Shown here: in pieces, positions 1 through 7,823 of the stretch
How positions within the stretch are numbered: the first letter of the stretch is position 1
Layout of the letters: each line of letters starts with the position of its first letter
Assembly (NCBI RefSeq): GCF_003610375.1
Contig: NZ_RAPZ01000012.1
Location: 1 to 64,000 of the forward strand
Direction: 5' to 3'
Length of the DNA: 64,000 nucleotides
From: Sphingomonas sp. PP-CC-1A-547
Lineage (GTDB): Bacteria; Pseudomonadota; Alphaproteobacteria; Sphingomonadales; Sphingomonadaceae
Notes under the pieces: model-generated
Databases searched by the model: none
What the model saw: the letters and a program-made list of their open reading frames with translations, nothing else
Told to the model about the DNA's origin: nothing
Made by a program: the position numbers and the translations under genes

Positions 1-113
1 TTTGTATTTTCGTCGCCTACCAATTCCTCAAACCGGCGCACTCGCGGCGGCGGAGAGTGGTCTGCGCCTGTTGACTCAGGCCGCGATAGAGAAGCGGTCG
101 CTACGCCACATCG

Positions 114-222
114 CCCCCCCCGGCGAAGGCCGGGGTCCAATTGGAGAGGTCGCAGTAACTACGCACTGCCCGCCGTTATGGGCGTCCCCCAATTGGGCCC
201 CGGCCTTCGCCGGGGTGGTGGT
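114..222. repeat. Type C palindromic repeat, copy 1
   Basis: About 108 bp with inverted outer arms (left ends in GGGGTCCAATTGG, right begins CCAATTGGGCCCCGG) around a 50-nt core containing GTAACT and CGTTA. It is followed 41 nt later by a type A element. Both lie downstream of era in the otherwise gene-free first 333 bases. Confidence 0.85.
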
Positions 223-263
223 GGGTTGGCGACTTCTGCGCGCCTCGTGAGCGACGGAAGATT

Positions 264-318
264 TGTTCTCCCGCGAAGGCGGGAGTCCAGTCTGGGCCCC
301 CGCCTTTGCGGGGGAACA
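264..318. repeat. Type A palindromic repeat, 55 bp, copy 1
   Basis: Near-perfect 27-bp inverted arms around one central base (TGTTCTCCCGCG ... GCGGGGGAACA). It ends 15 bases past the 3' end of era and could act as a transcription-end hairpin for that operon, although there is no T-tract on the minus strand. Confidence 0.85.
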
Positions 319-333
319 GTCTCTTCGGTGAGG

Positions 334-1257
334 TCAGTCGACCCAGTCGAGGCCCATGTCGCGGTAGACTTCGCGGTCTTCGTCCCAGCCGGGTTTTACC
401 TTTACGTGCAGGTACAGGTGGACGGGCTTGCCGGTGATCGAGGAGAGTTCGATGCGCGAGCGGGCGCCGATTTCCTTGATGCGGACGCCGCCCTTGCCGA
501 GCACGATCGCGCGCTGGGTGGGGCGTTCGACGAGGATCTGCTGGTGGATTTCCAACGAGCCGTCCTGGCGCTCGATATACTGTTCGGTCTCGATCGTGCT
601 CGCATAGGGGAGCTCGGCGTGGAGCTGGAGATAGAGCTGCTCGCGCGTGACTTCGGACGCCAGTGCGCGCTCGGTCGAGTCGGATACCTGGTCTTCGGGA
701 TAGTGCCACGGACCTTCTGGCATCGCCTTGGCGAGCTCCGTCTTGAAGTGGGCGAGGCCGTCGCCAGTGCCGGCGCTGATGAAGAACGTCTCGGCGAACG
801 GCAGCAGCGCGTTCAGTTTCTCGGCGTGGATCAGCAACTTGGTCTTGTCGGCGAGATCGACCTTGTTGAGGATCAGCCAGATCGGCTCGGTGCGGCCTAC
901 CAGCGACTCGACGATGGTCGTGACCTTGCCGCCGATCCCGCCCTTTGCGTCGACCACCAGCGCGATGATGTCGGAGCCTTCCGCACCGCCCCAGGCGGCG
1001 GCGACCATCGCGCGGTCGAAGCGGCGCTTGGGCTCGAAGATGCCGGGGGTGTCGACGAGCAGGATCTGCGTGTCGCCTTCGATCGAGACGCCCATGAGCT
1101 TCGCGCGCGTCGTCTGCGCCTTCGGGCTGACGATGGCGACCTTCTGGCCGACGAGCGCGTTGACGAGCGTCGACTTACCCGCATTCGGCGCGCCGACGAT
1201 GGCGACTAGGCCGCAATGCTTGGGGGTGGAGATTTCAGGCGTGGTAGGTTCGGTCAC
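334..1257 (-). CDS. era: GTPase Era
   Basis: Ras-like GTPase that binds 16S rRNA and acts in 30S subunit maturation. The 307-aa length is normal. The G1 motif GAPNAGKST lies near residues 21-29, G3 is DTPG and G4 is NKVD. The C-terminal half carries a KH RNA-binding domain with VLGKGGVRIKEIG. The start is a GTG at 1257. It is the last gene of a lepB-rnc-era operon, but a 150-bp palindromic element separates it from rnc, whereas these genes are usually close together. Confidence 0.97.
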   Translation of the reverse strand: MTEPTTPEISTPKHCGLVAIVGAPNAGKSTLVNALVGQKVAIVSPKAQTTRAKLMGVSIEGDTQILLVDTPGIFEPKRRFDRAMVAAAWGGAEGSDIIALVVDAKGGIGGKVTTIVESLVGRTEPIWLILNKVDLADKTKLLIHAEKLNALLPFAETFFISAGTGDGLAHFKTELAKAMPEGPWHYPEDQVSDSTERALASEVTREQLYLQLHAELPYASTIETEQYIERQDGSLEIHQQILVERPTQRAIVLGKGGVRIKEIGARSRIELSSITGKPVHLYLHVKVKPGWDEDREVYRDMGLDWVD

Positions 1258-1380
1258 TTAGGCTCTTTTCGGCATCGGGATATTCGGGGACGGTCATACA
1301 GACAAAACGCCCTCGCGTCATTCCCGCCAAACTGCGGCCTCACTCGCCAGCGCGTCGGGCGCAGTCCGAGAAGGAGAAAT

Positions 1381-1530
1381 GGTTCACGCGGAGGCGCGGA
1401 GCCGCGGAGATGGTGTGCATGGGGCTTGCGTCATCTGCAATTATGCACCGCCGATTATCTCGGAGGCGTTCGGGGCAAGTCCGGAGTTCCAATCGCACCG
1501 CCTCCGCGGCTCCGCGTCTCCGCGTGAACC
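1381..1530. repeat. Type B inverted repeat between rnc and era
   Basis: Two 29-bp arms (1381-1409 and 1502-1530; the left begins GGTTCACGCGGAGGCGCGGA) are reverse complements with one mismatch, enclosing 92 nt. It fills most of the 280-bp gap between rnc and era. Transcribed, it would form a long GC-rich hairpin inside the operon mRNA. Confidence 0.85.
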
Positions 1531-1537
1531 AACCTTC

Positions 1538-2200
1538 TTAGCCGAGCTTCTCGAGCAGCGCCTTGGCCGCGGCCGTTTCGGCTTCCTGTTTGCTGGAGCC
1601 GGTCGCGGTCGCTTCGGCTAGCTTGCCGACTGACACCAGCATCGTGAATTTCGGGGCGTGGCCGGGGCCGGTGCGTTCGACGATGGTGTATTCGGGGGGC
1701 TTGCGGTTGTGGGCGGCGGCCCATTCCTGGAGGGCGGACTTGGGGTGTTGCGGGGCTTTTGCGCCGGCTTGGACGCGATCACCCCAGGCGCCGCGGACGA
1801 AGGCGCGGGCGGCATCGAGGCCGGCTTCCTGGTACCAGGCGCCGATCAGCGCCTCCATCACGTCGCCGAGCACGTTGTCGCTGTCGCTCGCGCCGTCGTC
1901 GCGGGCCTGTTTGCCGAGCTTGAGGTGCGCGCGGACGCCGAGTTCGCGCGCGACGTCGGCGCAGACGGGGCCGGTGACGAGTGCGTTGAGGCGTTTCGAC
2001 AGCGAGCCCTCGGGGTCGGTCGCGAACAGTTCATAAAGCCATTCGGCGATGATCAGGCCGAGCACGCGGTCGCCGAGGAACTCGAGACGCTCGTAGTTCG
2101 CCGCGGCCTGGCTGCCGTGCGTCAGCGCGCGCTCATAGGGGGCGAGGTTGGTCGGTGCGCGGCCGAAGAGCGTCTTCAGCCAGCCGGCGAGGTCGCTCAA
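1538..2200 (-). CDS. rnc: Ribonuclease III
   Basis: Double-stranded-RNA endonuclease for rRNA and mRNA processing, 220 aa. The N-terminal RNase III domain has the signature ERLEFLGDRVLGL with catalytic Glu/Asp near residues 38-45, and the second acidic cluster is DVMEALIGA. A C-terminal dsRNA-binding domain ends in KQEAETAAAKALLEKLG. The open frame runs far upstream, but only the part after 2200 is homologous. I place the start at TTG 2200, giving LSDLAGWLKTLFG and overlapping the lepB stop as TTGA. That overlap suggests translational coupling. An ATG a little upstream inside lepB is the alternative. Confidence 0.93.
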   Translation of the reverse strand: MSDLAGWLKTLFGRAPTNLAPYERALTHGSQAAANYERLEFLGDRVLGLIIAEWLYELFATDPEGSLSKRLNALVTGPVCADVARELGVRAHLKLGKQARDDGASDSDNVLGDVMEALIGAWYQEAGLDAARAFVRGAWGDRVQAGAKAPQHPKSALQEWAAAHNRKPPEYTIVERTGPGHAPKFTMLVSVGKLAEATATGSSKQEAETAAAKALLEKLG

Positions 2201-3006
2201 AAGCCTTCCCCGATACGGCTCCAGCGCGCGGCACTGACCCACGTCCAGGGCTTCAGCCATTCGGCGTCGCCGTCGGTCGAGAAGAAGTTGACGACCGCCT
2301 TGCCCTCGACGTTCTCGAGCGGGACGTAGCCCATGCCTTGCGGTGCGGGGAACCGGCTGTCGCCGCTGTCGTCGCGGTTGTCGCCCATCACGAAAATGTG
2401 GCCGGCGGGGATCGTATAGAGCCCGGTGTCGTCGCGATCGGGGAGTTCGGCCTGGTCGAGGACTTCGTAGCTGCGGCCGCCCGGGAGCGTTTCGCGGAAG
2501 CGCGGGTAGCGGCAGATCTGGACGTTCGCGACGACGTCGACGTACGGCGCGCCGCATTTCTCGGCGTTGAAGTTCTCGGTCAGCGGGATCGTGAAGTCGG
2601 CGATGCGGAGCTTCGGGATCGCCTTGCCGTTGAGGTATACGGTGCCCTGGCGCATCTGGACGGTCTCGCCGGGGAGGCCGATGACGCGCTTGATGACGTC
2701 GTGGTCGAGCACTTCGGGTGCGCGGAAGACGACGACGTCGCCGCGGGTCGGCGTGCTGCCGAAGATGCGGCCGGGGATCAGCGGGATGCCCGCGGGGAGC
2801 GACCAGCGCGAATAGCCGTAGTTCCACTTCGAGACGAAGAGATAGTCGCCGATCAGCAGCCGGGGCAGCATCGATTCGGACGGAATGCTGAACGGCGCGA
2901 AGATGAAGCTGCGCAGGATCAGCACGACCACCGCCAGCTTCAGGAGAAAGCGGAAGGTCTCGCTCGTTTCCGAACGTACGGGTTTGGTCTTCACGTCATT
3001 TGCCAT
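2197..3006 (-). CDS. lepB: Signal peptidase I
   Basis: Membrane serine/lysine protease that removes Sec and Tat signal peptides, 269 aa from ATG 3006. One N-terminal membrane segment (about residues 20-36) is followed by the catalytic-serine box with SIPSESM, the catalytic-lysine box with IKRVIGLPGE, and the conserved GDNRDDSGDSR box. The frame stays open upstream to 3099, but MANDVKTK is the natural start. It is the first gene of the lepB-rnc-era operon and is divergent from pgi. Confidence 0.96.
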   Translation of the reverse strand: MANDVKTKPVRSETSETFRFLLKLAVVVLILRSFIFAPFSIPSESMLPRLLIGDYLFVSKWNYGYSRWSLPAGIPLIPGRIFGSTPTRGDVVVFRAPEVLDHDVIKRVIGLPGETVQMRQGTVYLNGKAIPKLRIADFTIPLTENFNAEKCGAPYVDVVANVQICRYPRFRETLPGGRSYEVLDQAELPDRDDTGLYTIPAGHIFVMGDNRDDSGDSRFPAPQGMGYVPLENVEGKAVVNFFSTDGDAEWLKPWTWVSAARWSRIGEGF

Positions 3007-3131
3007 CCGCGCGGGTTTGCTCAACCTGCGCCTATCGTCAAGCGTGTGCGGGATACGTGTCACCGAAAGAGCGTTGTCGCGGTCTCGCGCTTGCAGCATG
3101 ACCGGCGCGCACGTCTATTCGGAGAAGTAGC

Positions 3132-4622
3132 ATGACCGCCGACTGGTCCAAGATCGAAGCCCTGCCCGCCACCAAGCTGACCGACCTGTTCGCAGCGGAC
3201 TCGGAGCGCCTCTCGAAGCTAAGCCTCGACGTCGCGGGGATCCACTTCGACTGGTCGAAGACGCACCTGACGACGGACATGGTGACCGCGTTCGAGGAGA
3301 TGGCGAAGGCGCAGGACCTGGCCGGCAAGCGTCAGGCGCTGTTCTCGGGCGAGGTCGTCAACGTCACCGAGGGCCGCGCGGTCGAACACACCGCCGAGCG
3401 CGGCGAGGGCAAGCCCGAGAGCGTCGCGATCGCGCAGGCGAGCCACCAGCGGATGCGGACGCTGATCGATGCGATCGAGGCCGAGGCGCTGGGTCCGGTG
3501 CGGCATATCCTGCACGTCGGGATCGGTGGATCGGCGCTGGGGCCGCAGTTGCTGGTCGATGCGCTGGGGCGTGACGACAAAAGGTACGACGTGGCGATCG
3601 TCGCCAATGTCGACGGCGTCGCGCTGGAGGACGTGTTCGCGAAGTTCGATCCGGCGGCGACGTTGCTGGTGGTCGCGTCGAAGACTTTTACGACGACCGA
3701 GACGCTGATGAACGCCGAAAGCGTGCTGCAGTGGATGACCGAGCATAATGTCGAGGATCCGTATGGCCGCGTGATCGCGCTGACCGCGTCGCCCGAAAAG
3801 GCGATGGAATGGGGCGTCGACGAGACGCGCATCCTGCCGTTCGCGGAGAGCGTCGGTGGGCGCTATTCGCTGTGGTCGACGATCGGGTTCCCCGCGGCGA
3901 TCGCGCTGGGTTGGGACCGGTTCGAGGAGCTGCTCGAAGGTGCGGCTGAGATGGATCGGCATTTCCGGCTTTCGGCTCTGCATGAGAACGCGCCGGCGCT
4001 CGCGGCGTTCGCCGACCTGTATTACACGCAGATCCGCCATGCCGAGACGCGCGCGCCGTTCGCGTATGACGAGCGGTTGCGGTTGCTGCCGAGCTATCTC
4101 CAGCAGTTGGAGATGGAGTCGAACGGCAAGTCTGTGACGGTCGACGGTCAGCCGCTCGGGCGGCCGTCGGCGGCGATCACTTGGGGTGGCGTCGGTACGG
4201 AGGCGCAGCATGCGGTGTTCCAGTTGCTTCACCAGGGTACGCATCTCGTGCCGGTCGAGTTCATCGCGGTGATCGAGCCGGGCGATACGTTGCCCGAGGA
4301 GCATCACCGGGCGCTGTTGCTGAATGCGTTCGCGCAGGGTGCGGCGTTGATGGCGGGCAAGCAGGTCGAGGATCCGGCGCGGAGCTATTCGGGCGATCGG
4401 CCGTCTTCGACGTTGCTGCTCGACGATCTGGATGCGCGCACGCTGGGCGCGCTGATCGCGTTTTATGAGCACCGGGTGTTCGTGAATGGCGTCCTGCTGG
4501 GGATCAACTCGTTCGATCAGTTCGGGGTCGAGCTGGGGAAGGAAATGGCGAAGGCGGCTGAGAAGGGCGGGCAGACGTTCGATCCTTCGACGGACGACCT
4601 GATCAAGCGCGCGTTCGGGTAA
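3132..4622 (+). CDS. pgi: Glucose-6-phosphate isomerase
   Basis: Interconverts glucose-6-phosphate and fructose-6-phosphate in the cytoplasm. The protein is 496 aa with both family signatures visible: SVGGRYSLWSTIG in the middle and the C-terminal helix GVLLGINSFDQFGVELGK. The sugar-phosphate SIS fold motif IGGSALGPQL lies near residue 130. The ATG is preceded by GGAGAAG at good spacing. The 125-bp gap to lepB must hold both divergent promoters. A type A repeat follows the stop. Confidence 0.97.
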   Translation: MTADWSKIEALPATKLTDLFAADSERLSKLSLDVAGIHFDWSKTHLTTDMVTAFEEMAKAQDLAGKRQALFSGEVVNVTEGRAVEHTAERGEGKPESVAIAQASHQRMRTLIDAIEAEALGPVRHILHVGIGGSALGPQLLVDALGRDDKRYDVAIVANVDGVALEDVFAKFDPAATLLVVASKTFTTTETLMNAESVLQWMTEHNVEDPYGRVIALTASPEKAMEWGVDETRILPFAESVGGRYSLWSTIGFPAAIALGWDRFEELLEGAAEMDRHFRLSALHENAPALAAFADLYYTQIRHAETRAPFAYDERLRLLPSYLQQLEMESNGKSVTVDGQPLGRPSAAITWGGVGTEAQHAVFQLLHQGTHLVPVEFIAVIEPGDTLPEEHHRALLLNAFAQGAALMAGKQVEDPARSYSGDRPSSTLLLDDLDARTLGALIAFYEHRVFVNGVLLGINSFDQFGVELGKEMAKAAEKGGQTFDPSTDDLIKRAFG

Positions 4623-4644
4623 TTCCGAGAGGAAACCTCTTTCT

Positions 4645-4723
4645 TGTTCCCCCGCGGAGGCGGGGGCCCAGGATACCAGCCACAGCGCTTGTGACCCTGG
4701 GCTCCCGCCTTCGCGGGAGAACT
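4645..4723. repeat. Type A-long palindromic repeat, copy 1
   Basis: Arms like the 55-bp type A element (TGTTCCCCCGCGGAGGCGGG and GCTCCCGCCTTCGCGGGAGA) but separated by a 25-nt centre, GATACCAGCCACAGCG and following bases. It sits just after pgi, so a transcription-end hairpin is possible. Confidence 0.85.
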
Positions 4724-4765
4724 AGAGGCGCGGGAGAACTGGAGAGGCTGAGGCGTTACATCCTC

Positions 4766-5143
4766 ATGCCTCTACTCCTTGCCATCGCGCTCGCAGCCTC
4801 ACCCACCGTCGCGCAGATGAAGTGGGAGCGGCGGATATTGATCGTGTCCGCCCCAGCCGCTGATGATCCCGCACTCGCCGAGCAACGCCGCGTTCTCGCC
4901 GCGTGGAAGAGCAGCGCCGCCGCCCGCGATCTCACCGTTGTCGAAATCGTTGGAGACACGGTCCGGGGCGCGGGCGACCCAGCAGCAGCGCTCCGCCGCA
5001 AATATCACCTCCCTGTCGCCTTCACCGCGATCCTGATCGGCAAGGACGGTGGCGAGAAACTGCGTAGTGCCAAGCCCTTCCCCGCCGCCGCGCTGGAGGC
5101 GACGATCGATGCGATGCCGATGCGCAAGGCTGGGCAGCGATAG
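4766..5143 (+). CDS. DUF4174 domain protein, probably exported
   Basis: A 125-aa protein from ATG 4766. It begins with a signal peptide (MPLLLAIALAASPTVAQ), then one small thioredoxin-like alpha/beta domain starting MKWERRILIVSAP, which matches the DUF4174 family (function unknown). The body includes DPALAEQRRVLAAWK and a later VAFTAILIGKDGG strand. The open frame begins upstream at 4691 inside the repeat tail, but that extension is repeat sequence. It is codirectional with gor, 108 bp upstream. Family call from memory of the pattern; exact function unknown. Confidence 0.75.
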   Translation: MPLLLAIALAASPTVAQMKWERRILIVSAPAADDPALAEQRRVLAAWKSSAAARDLTVVEIVGDTVRGAGDPAAALRRKYHLPVAFTAILIGKDGGEKLRSAKPFPAAALEATIDAMPMRKAGQR

Positions 5144-5251
5144 GCTTAGACGATCAGCGTGATCGCCGCGCCGGGGTTGCCGCCTCGCGCCCCCTGCCCC
5201 AGATGGCATGCAAGCCGCTCACCAGCGGCACGCGACCTACGAGGACTGCCC

Positions 5252-6625
5252 GTGACCGAGACCAAATCCGCGACCGATACCCCATTCGACTATGACCTGT
5301 TCGTCATCGGCGCAGGCTCGGGCGGGACGCGTGCGTCGCGCGTTGCCGCGGCGCACGGTGCACGCGTTGCGGTCGCGGAGGAATACCGTGTCGGCGGCAC
5401 CTGCGTGATCCGTGGCTGCGTGCCGAAGAAGCTGCTGATCTACGGCGCGCATTTTGCCGAGGATCTGAAGGACGCCAAGCGTTTCGGCTGGCAGGTGCCC
5501 GACGATTGCGCGTTCAGTTGGCCGACGCTGCGCGACAACGTGATGGAGGAGGTCGACCGGATCAACGGCGCCTACACGACCACGCTGCAGAACAATCACG
5601 TCGACATCATCCACCAGCGCGCGGTCGTCTCCGGGCCGAATGAAGTCACGCTCGCCGATGGCACCACGAAGACCGCCGCGAAGATCCTGATCGCGGTCGG
5701 CGCGCATCCGCTGGTGCCCGAATTCCCCGGTGCCGAGCACGGCATCACGTCGAACGAGGTGTTCCACCTCGACGATGTGCCGAAGCGCGTGCTGATTGCC
5801 GGTGCGGGGTATATCGCCAACGAGTTCGCTGGGATCTTCCACCAGTTCGGATCGCACGTGACGCTGGTCAACCGGACCGACGTGATCCTGCGCGGCTATG
5901 ACGAATCGATCCGCGATCGCCTGCTTCAGATCTCGATGAGCAAGGGCATCGACTTCCGCTTCAACGCTGCGTTCGAGAGCATCGAGAAGGATTCGGACGG
6001 CTGCCTGACGGTCAAGATGAGCGGCCACGAGCCGATCGTCGTCGATCTCGTGATGTTCGCGACGGGACGCCTGCCCAATACCAAGGGCCTCGGGCTCGAC
6101 ACCGCGGGCGTCGAGATGGACGCGGCGGGCGCCGTGGTCGTCGACGAGGATAATCGGTCGAGCTGCGGCTCGATCTTCGCGGTCGGCGACGTCACCAACC
6201 GGATCCAGTTGACCCCGGTCGCGATCCGCGAGGGGCAGGCGTTTGCCGACACCTTCTATGGCAACAAGCCGACGCGGGTCGATTATGCCAACGTACCCGC
6301 CGCGGTGTTCAGCCATCCGCCGATGGCGGGCGTCGGCATGACGGAGTCGCAGGCGCGGGAAGCACTCGGCTCGGTAAGGGTGTATTCGAGCGACTTCCGG
6401 CCGATGAAGAACGTGCTGGCGGGCCGCAACGAGCGCTCGCTGTACAAGATGATCTGCGACGGCGAGACCGACCGGGTTGTGGGGATTCATATGATCGGGC
6501 CGGACTGTCCGGAGATCCTGCAATCGGCTGCGGTGGCGGTGAAGGCCGGGCTTACCAAGGCCGATTTCGACGCGACGGTCGCGCTGCATCCGACGATGGC
6601 GGAAGAGCTTGTCTTGATGAAGTGA
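5252..6625 (+). CDS. gor: Glutathione-disulfide reductase
   Basis: FAD/NADPH-dependent reductase that keeps glutathione reduced, 457 aa from GTG 5252. The N-terminal FAD-binding GAGSGGTRASR is followed by the redox-active disulfide GGTCVIRGCVPKK. The NADPH Rossmann motif is GAGYIANEFAG, and the C-terminal dimerisation domain ends in the proton-donor motif ALHPTMAEE. An upstream open frame to 5159 has no homology. GAGG precedes the GTG. Cys-x4-Cys spacing and the His-Pro motif separate it from mercuric and dihydrolipoyl families only partly, but overall similarity favours gor. Confidence 0.93.
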   Translation: MTETKSATDTPFDYDLFVIGAGSGGTRASRVAAAHGARVAVAEEYRVGGTCVIRGCVPKKLLIYGAHFAEDLKDAKRFGWQVPDDCAFSWPTLRDNVMEEVDRINGAYTTTLQNNHVDIIHQRAVVSGPNEVTLADGTTKTAAKILIAVGAHPLVPEFPGAEHGITSNEVFHLDDVPKRVLIAGAGYIANEFAGIFHQFGSHVTLVNRTDVILRGYDESIRDRLLQISMSKGIDFRFNAAFESIEKDSDGCLTVKMSGHEPIVVDLVMFATGRLPNTKGLGLDTAGVEMDAAGAVVVDEDNRSSCGSIFAVGDVTNRIQLTPVAIREGQAFADTFYGNKPTRVDYANVPAAVFSHPPMAGVGMTESQAREALGSVRVYSSDFRPMKNVLAGRNERSLYKMICDGETDRVVGIHMIGPDCPEILQSAAVAVKAGLTKADFDATVALHPTMAEELVLMK

Positions 6626-6647
6626 GGGGCAGGTTGCGCTTCGAGCT

Positions 6648-6702
6648 TGTTCTACCGCGAAGGTGGTAGCCCAGACTGGGCCCCCGCCTTCGCGGGGGAA
6701 CA
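6648..6702. repeat. Type A palindromic repeat, copy 2
   Basis: A 55-bp palindrome between the convergent gor and enoyl-CoA hydratase genes. The left arm has changes (TGTTCTACCGCG), the right arm is canonical (GCGGGGGAACA). Well placed as a bidirectional end hairpin. Confidence 0.85.
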
Positions 6703-6707
6703 TGTTT

Positions 6708-7499
6708 TCAGGTGCCCGTGAAATTACCCGGACGGCGTTCGCTGACCGCCCGGACGCCTTCCGCAAAGTCGTTGGTTTTCTGCAACCAGGCCTGTTCGGC
6801 GAGTTCGTGATCGGTCTGTGACTGGACCAGCGCGAACAAGTCTCCGCGCATCGTCTTGCGTGTAGACCCCACGGCTAGCGGTGCTCCGGCCGCGATCTCC
6901 CTTGCGAGCGACAGCGCTTCAGCACGCAACTGGTCCGCGGGTACCACCGCGTCCGCCAGCCCCCAGGCCTCCGCCTGCTCGGCGCGGATACGACGCGCGG
7001 TCAGGGTCATGAGCAGCGCGCGCTGGCGTCCGATCACGCGCTCCAGCACCGCGGAGATCCCGAAGCCGGGGTGGAAGCCGATCTGGACGAAATTGGCGAC
7101 GAACTTCGCCTCGGGCGAGGCCACGCGAAAATCGGCGACGAGCGCGAGGCCGAGCCCTGCCCCGACCGCTGCACCCTGGATCGCGGCGACGACCGGCGTC
7201 TCGACTGCGAACAGCTTGGCGGCGGCGACGTAGAACGGGTTGCGCTCGCCTTCCGTCCGGTCCGCGGCGACCGGATTGGCGTTGACGAGGTCCGCGCCCG
7301 CACAGAACACCTTGCCCTCGGATTGCAGCACGATCGCGCGCACGTCGCGGTCGGCATCCGCGGCGGCGAACGCAGCCCCGATCGCCTCGATCAGCGCGAG
7401 ATCGGCAAAGTTGTGCGGCGGCCGCGCGAACGTGACGATCGCGACATGCGCGTCGCGGGTGACGTCGACGCCGGAAAAACCCAAGGGATCATTGGTCAT
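6708..7499 (-). CDS. Enoyl-CoA hydratase/isomerase family protein
   Basis: Crotonase-fold enzyme acting on enoyl-CoA thioesters, 263 aa from ATG 7499; a second ATG at 7511 would add four residues. Oxyanion-hole segments are FCAGADL (about residues 70-76) and GAAVGAGLGLALVADFRVA (about 115-133). The expected catalytic Glu positions are not both obvious, so the exact reaction (hydratase or isomerase) is unknown. It stands alone on the minus strand, convergent with gor and divergent from a TonB receptor. Confidence 0.9.
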   Translation of the reverse strand: MTNDPLGFSGVDVTRDAHVAIVTFARPPHNFADLALIEAIGAAFAAADADRDVRAIVLQSEGKVFCAGADLVNANPVAADRTEGERNPFYVAAAKLFAVETPVVAAIQGAAVGAGLGLALVADFRVASPEAKFVANFVQIGFHPGFGISAVLERVIGRQRALLMTLTARRIRAEQAEAWGLADAVVPADQLRAEALSLAREIAAGAPLAVGSTRKTMRGDLFALVQSQTDHELAEQAWLQKTNDFAEGVRAVSERRPGNFTGT

Positions 7500-7511
7500 C
7501 TTCAGCCTCAT

Positions 7512-7823
7512 TACTGTCGAACGCGGCTAATATGGGGCGCAAACATGGATTGTGGCGATTATGACACGGACCGTCGCCGAATCCACGCCCGACGTCTTCC
7601 AGCCATTGGCAGAGTTCGAGAAGCGAGCGTAGAGCCTCGATCCCGGCAGCGCGACAAAGATCATGGCGCCGGGGCCGTCTTCATCGGGAGCGGCAACCGG
7701 AGAGGTCCAGGGCATGGGGTCGCGACCGTCGCGAGCAGCAGCATTCGGCACTGCCATCGGCAGGACAGCCCCGATTGTGCCCAGCCATTTGCCGATCCCG
7801 TCCAACACAGGGGACTATTCGAC
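7512..7823. other. Intergenic region, divergent promoters expected
   Basis: 312 bp between the divergent enoyl-CoA hydratase and TonB receptor genes. It holds no family repeat that I can see and no convincing gene. A 93-codon minus-strand frame here has no recognisable domain. It should hold the receptor promoter and leader; no clear -35/-10 or operator could be assigned by eye. Confidence 0.5.

Noticed and set aside
3219-4472. Long antisense frame to pgi, and others like it (for example 37841-39277, 50597-52621)
   Set aside because: Arg/Ala/Pro-rich translation typical of GC-rich antisense frames, with no domain.
7527-7808. Minus-strand 93-codon frame between hydratase and receptor
   Set aside because: No domain and no clear ribosome site; it is likely chance openness in high-GC DNA.
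7071-7823. Open frame extending the first TonB receptor upstream
   Set aside because: It overlaps the antisense of the enoyl-CoA hydratase gene; the signal peptide at 7824 marks the real start.
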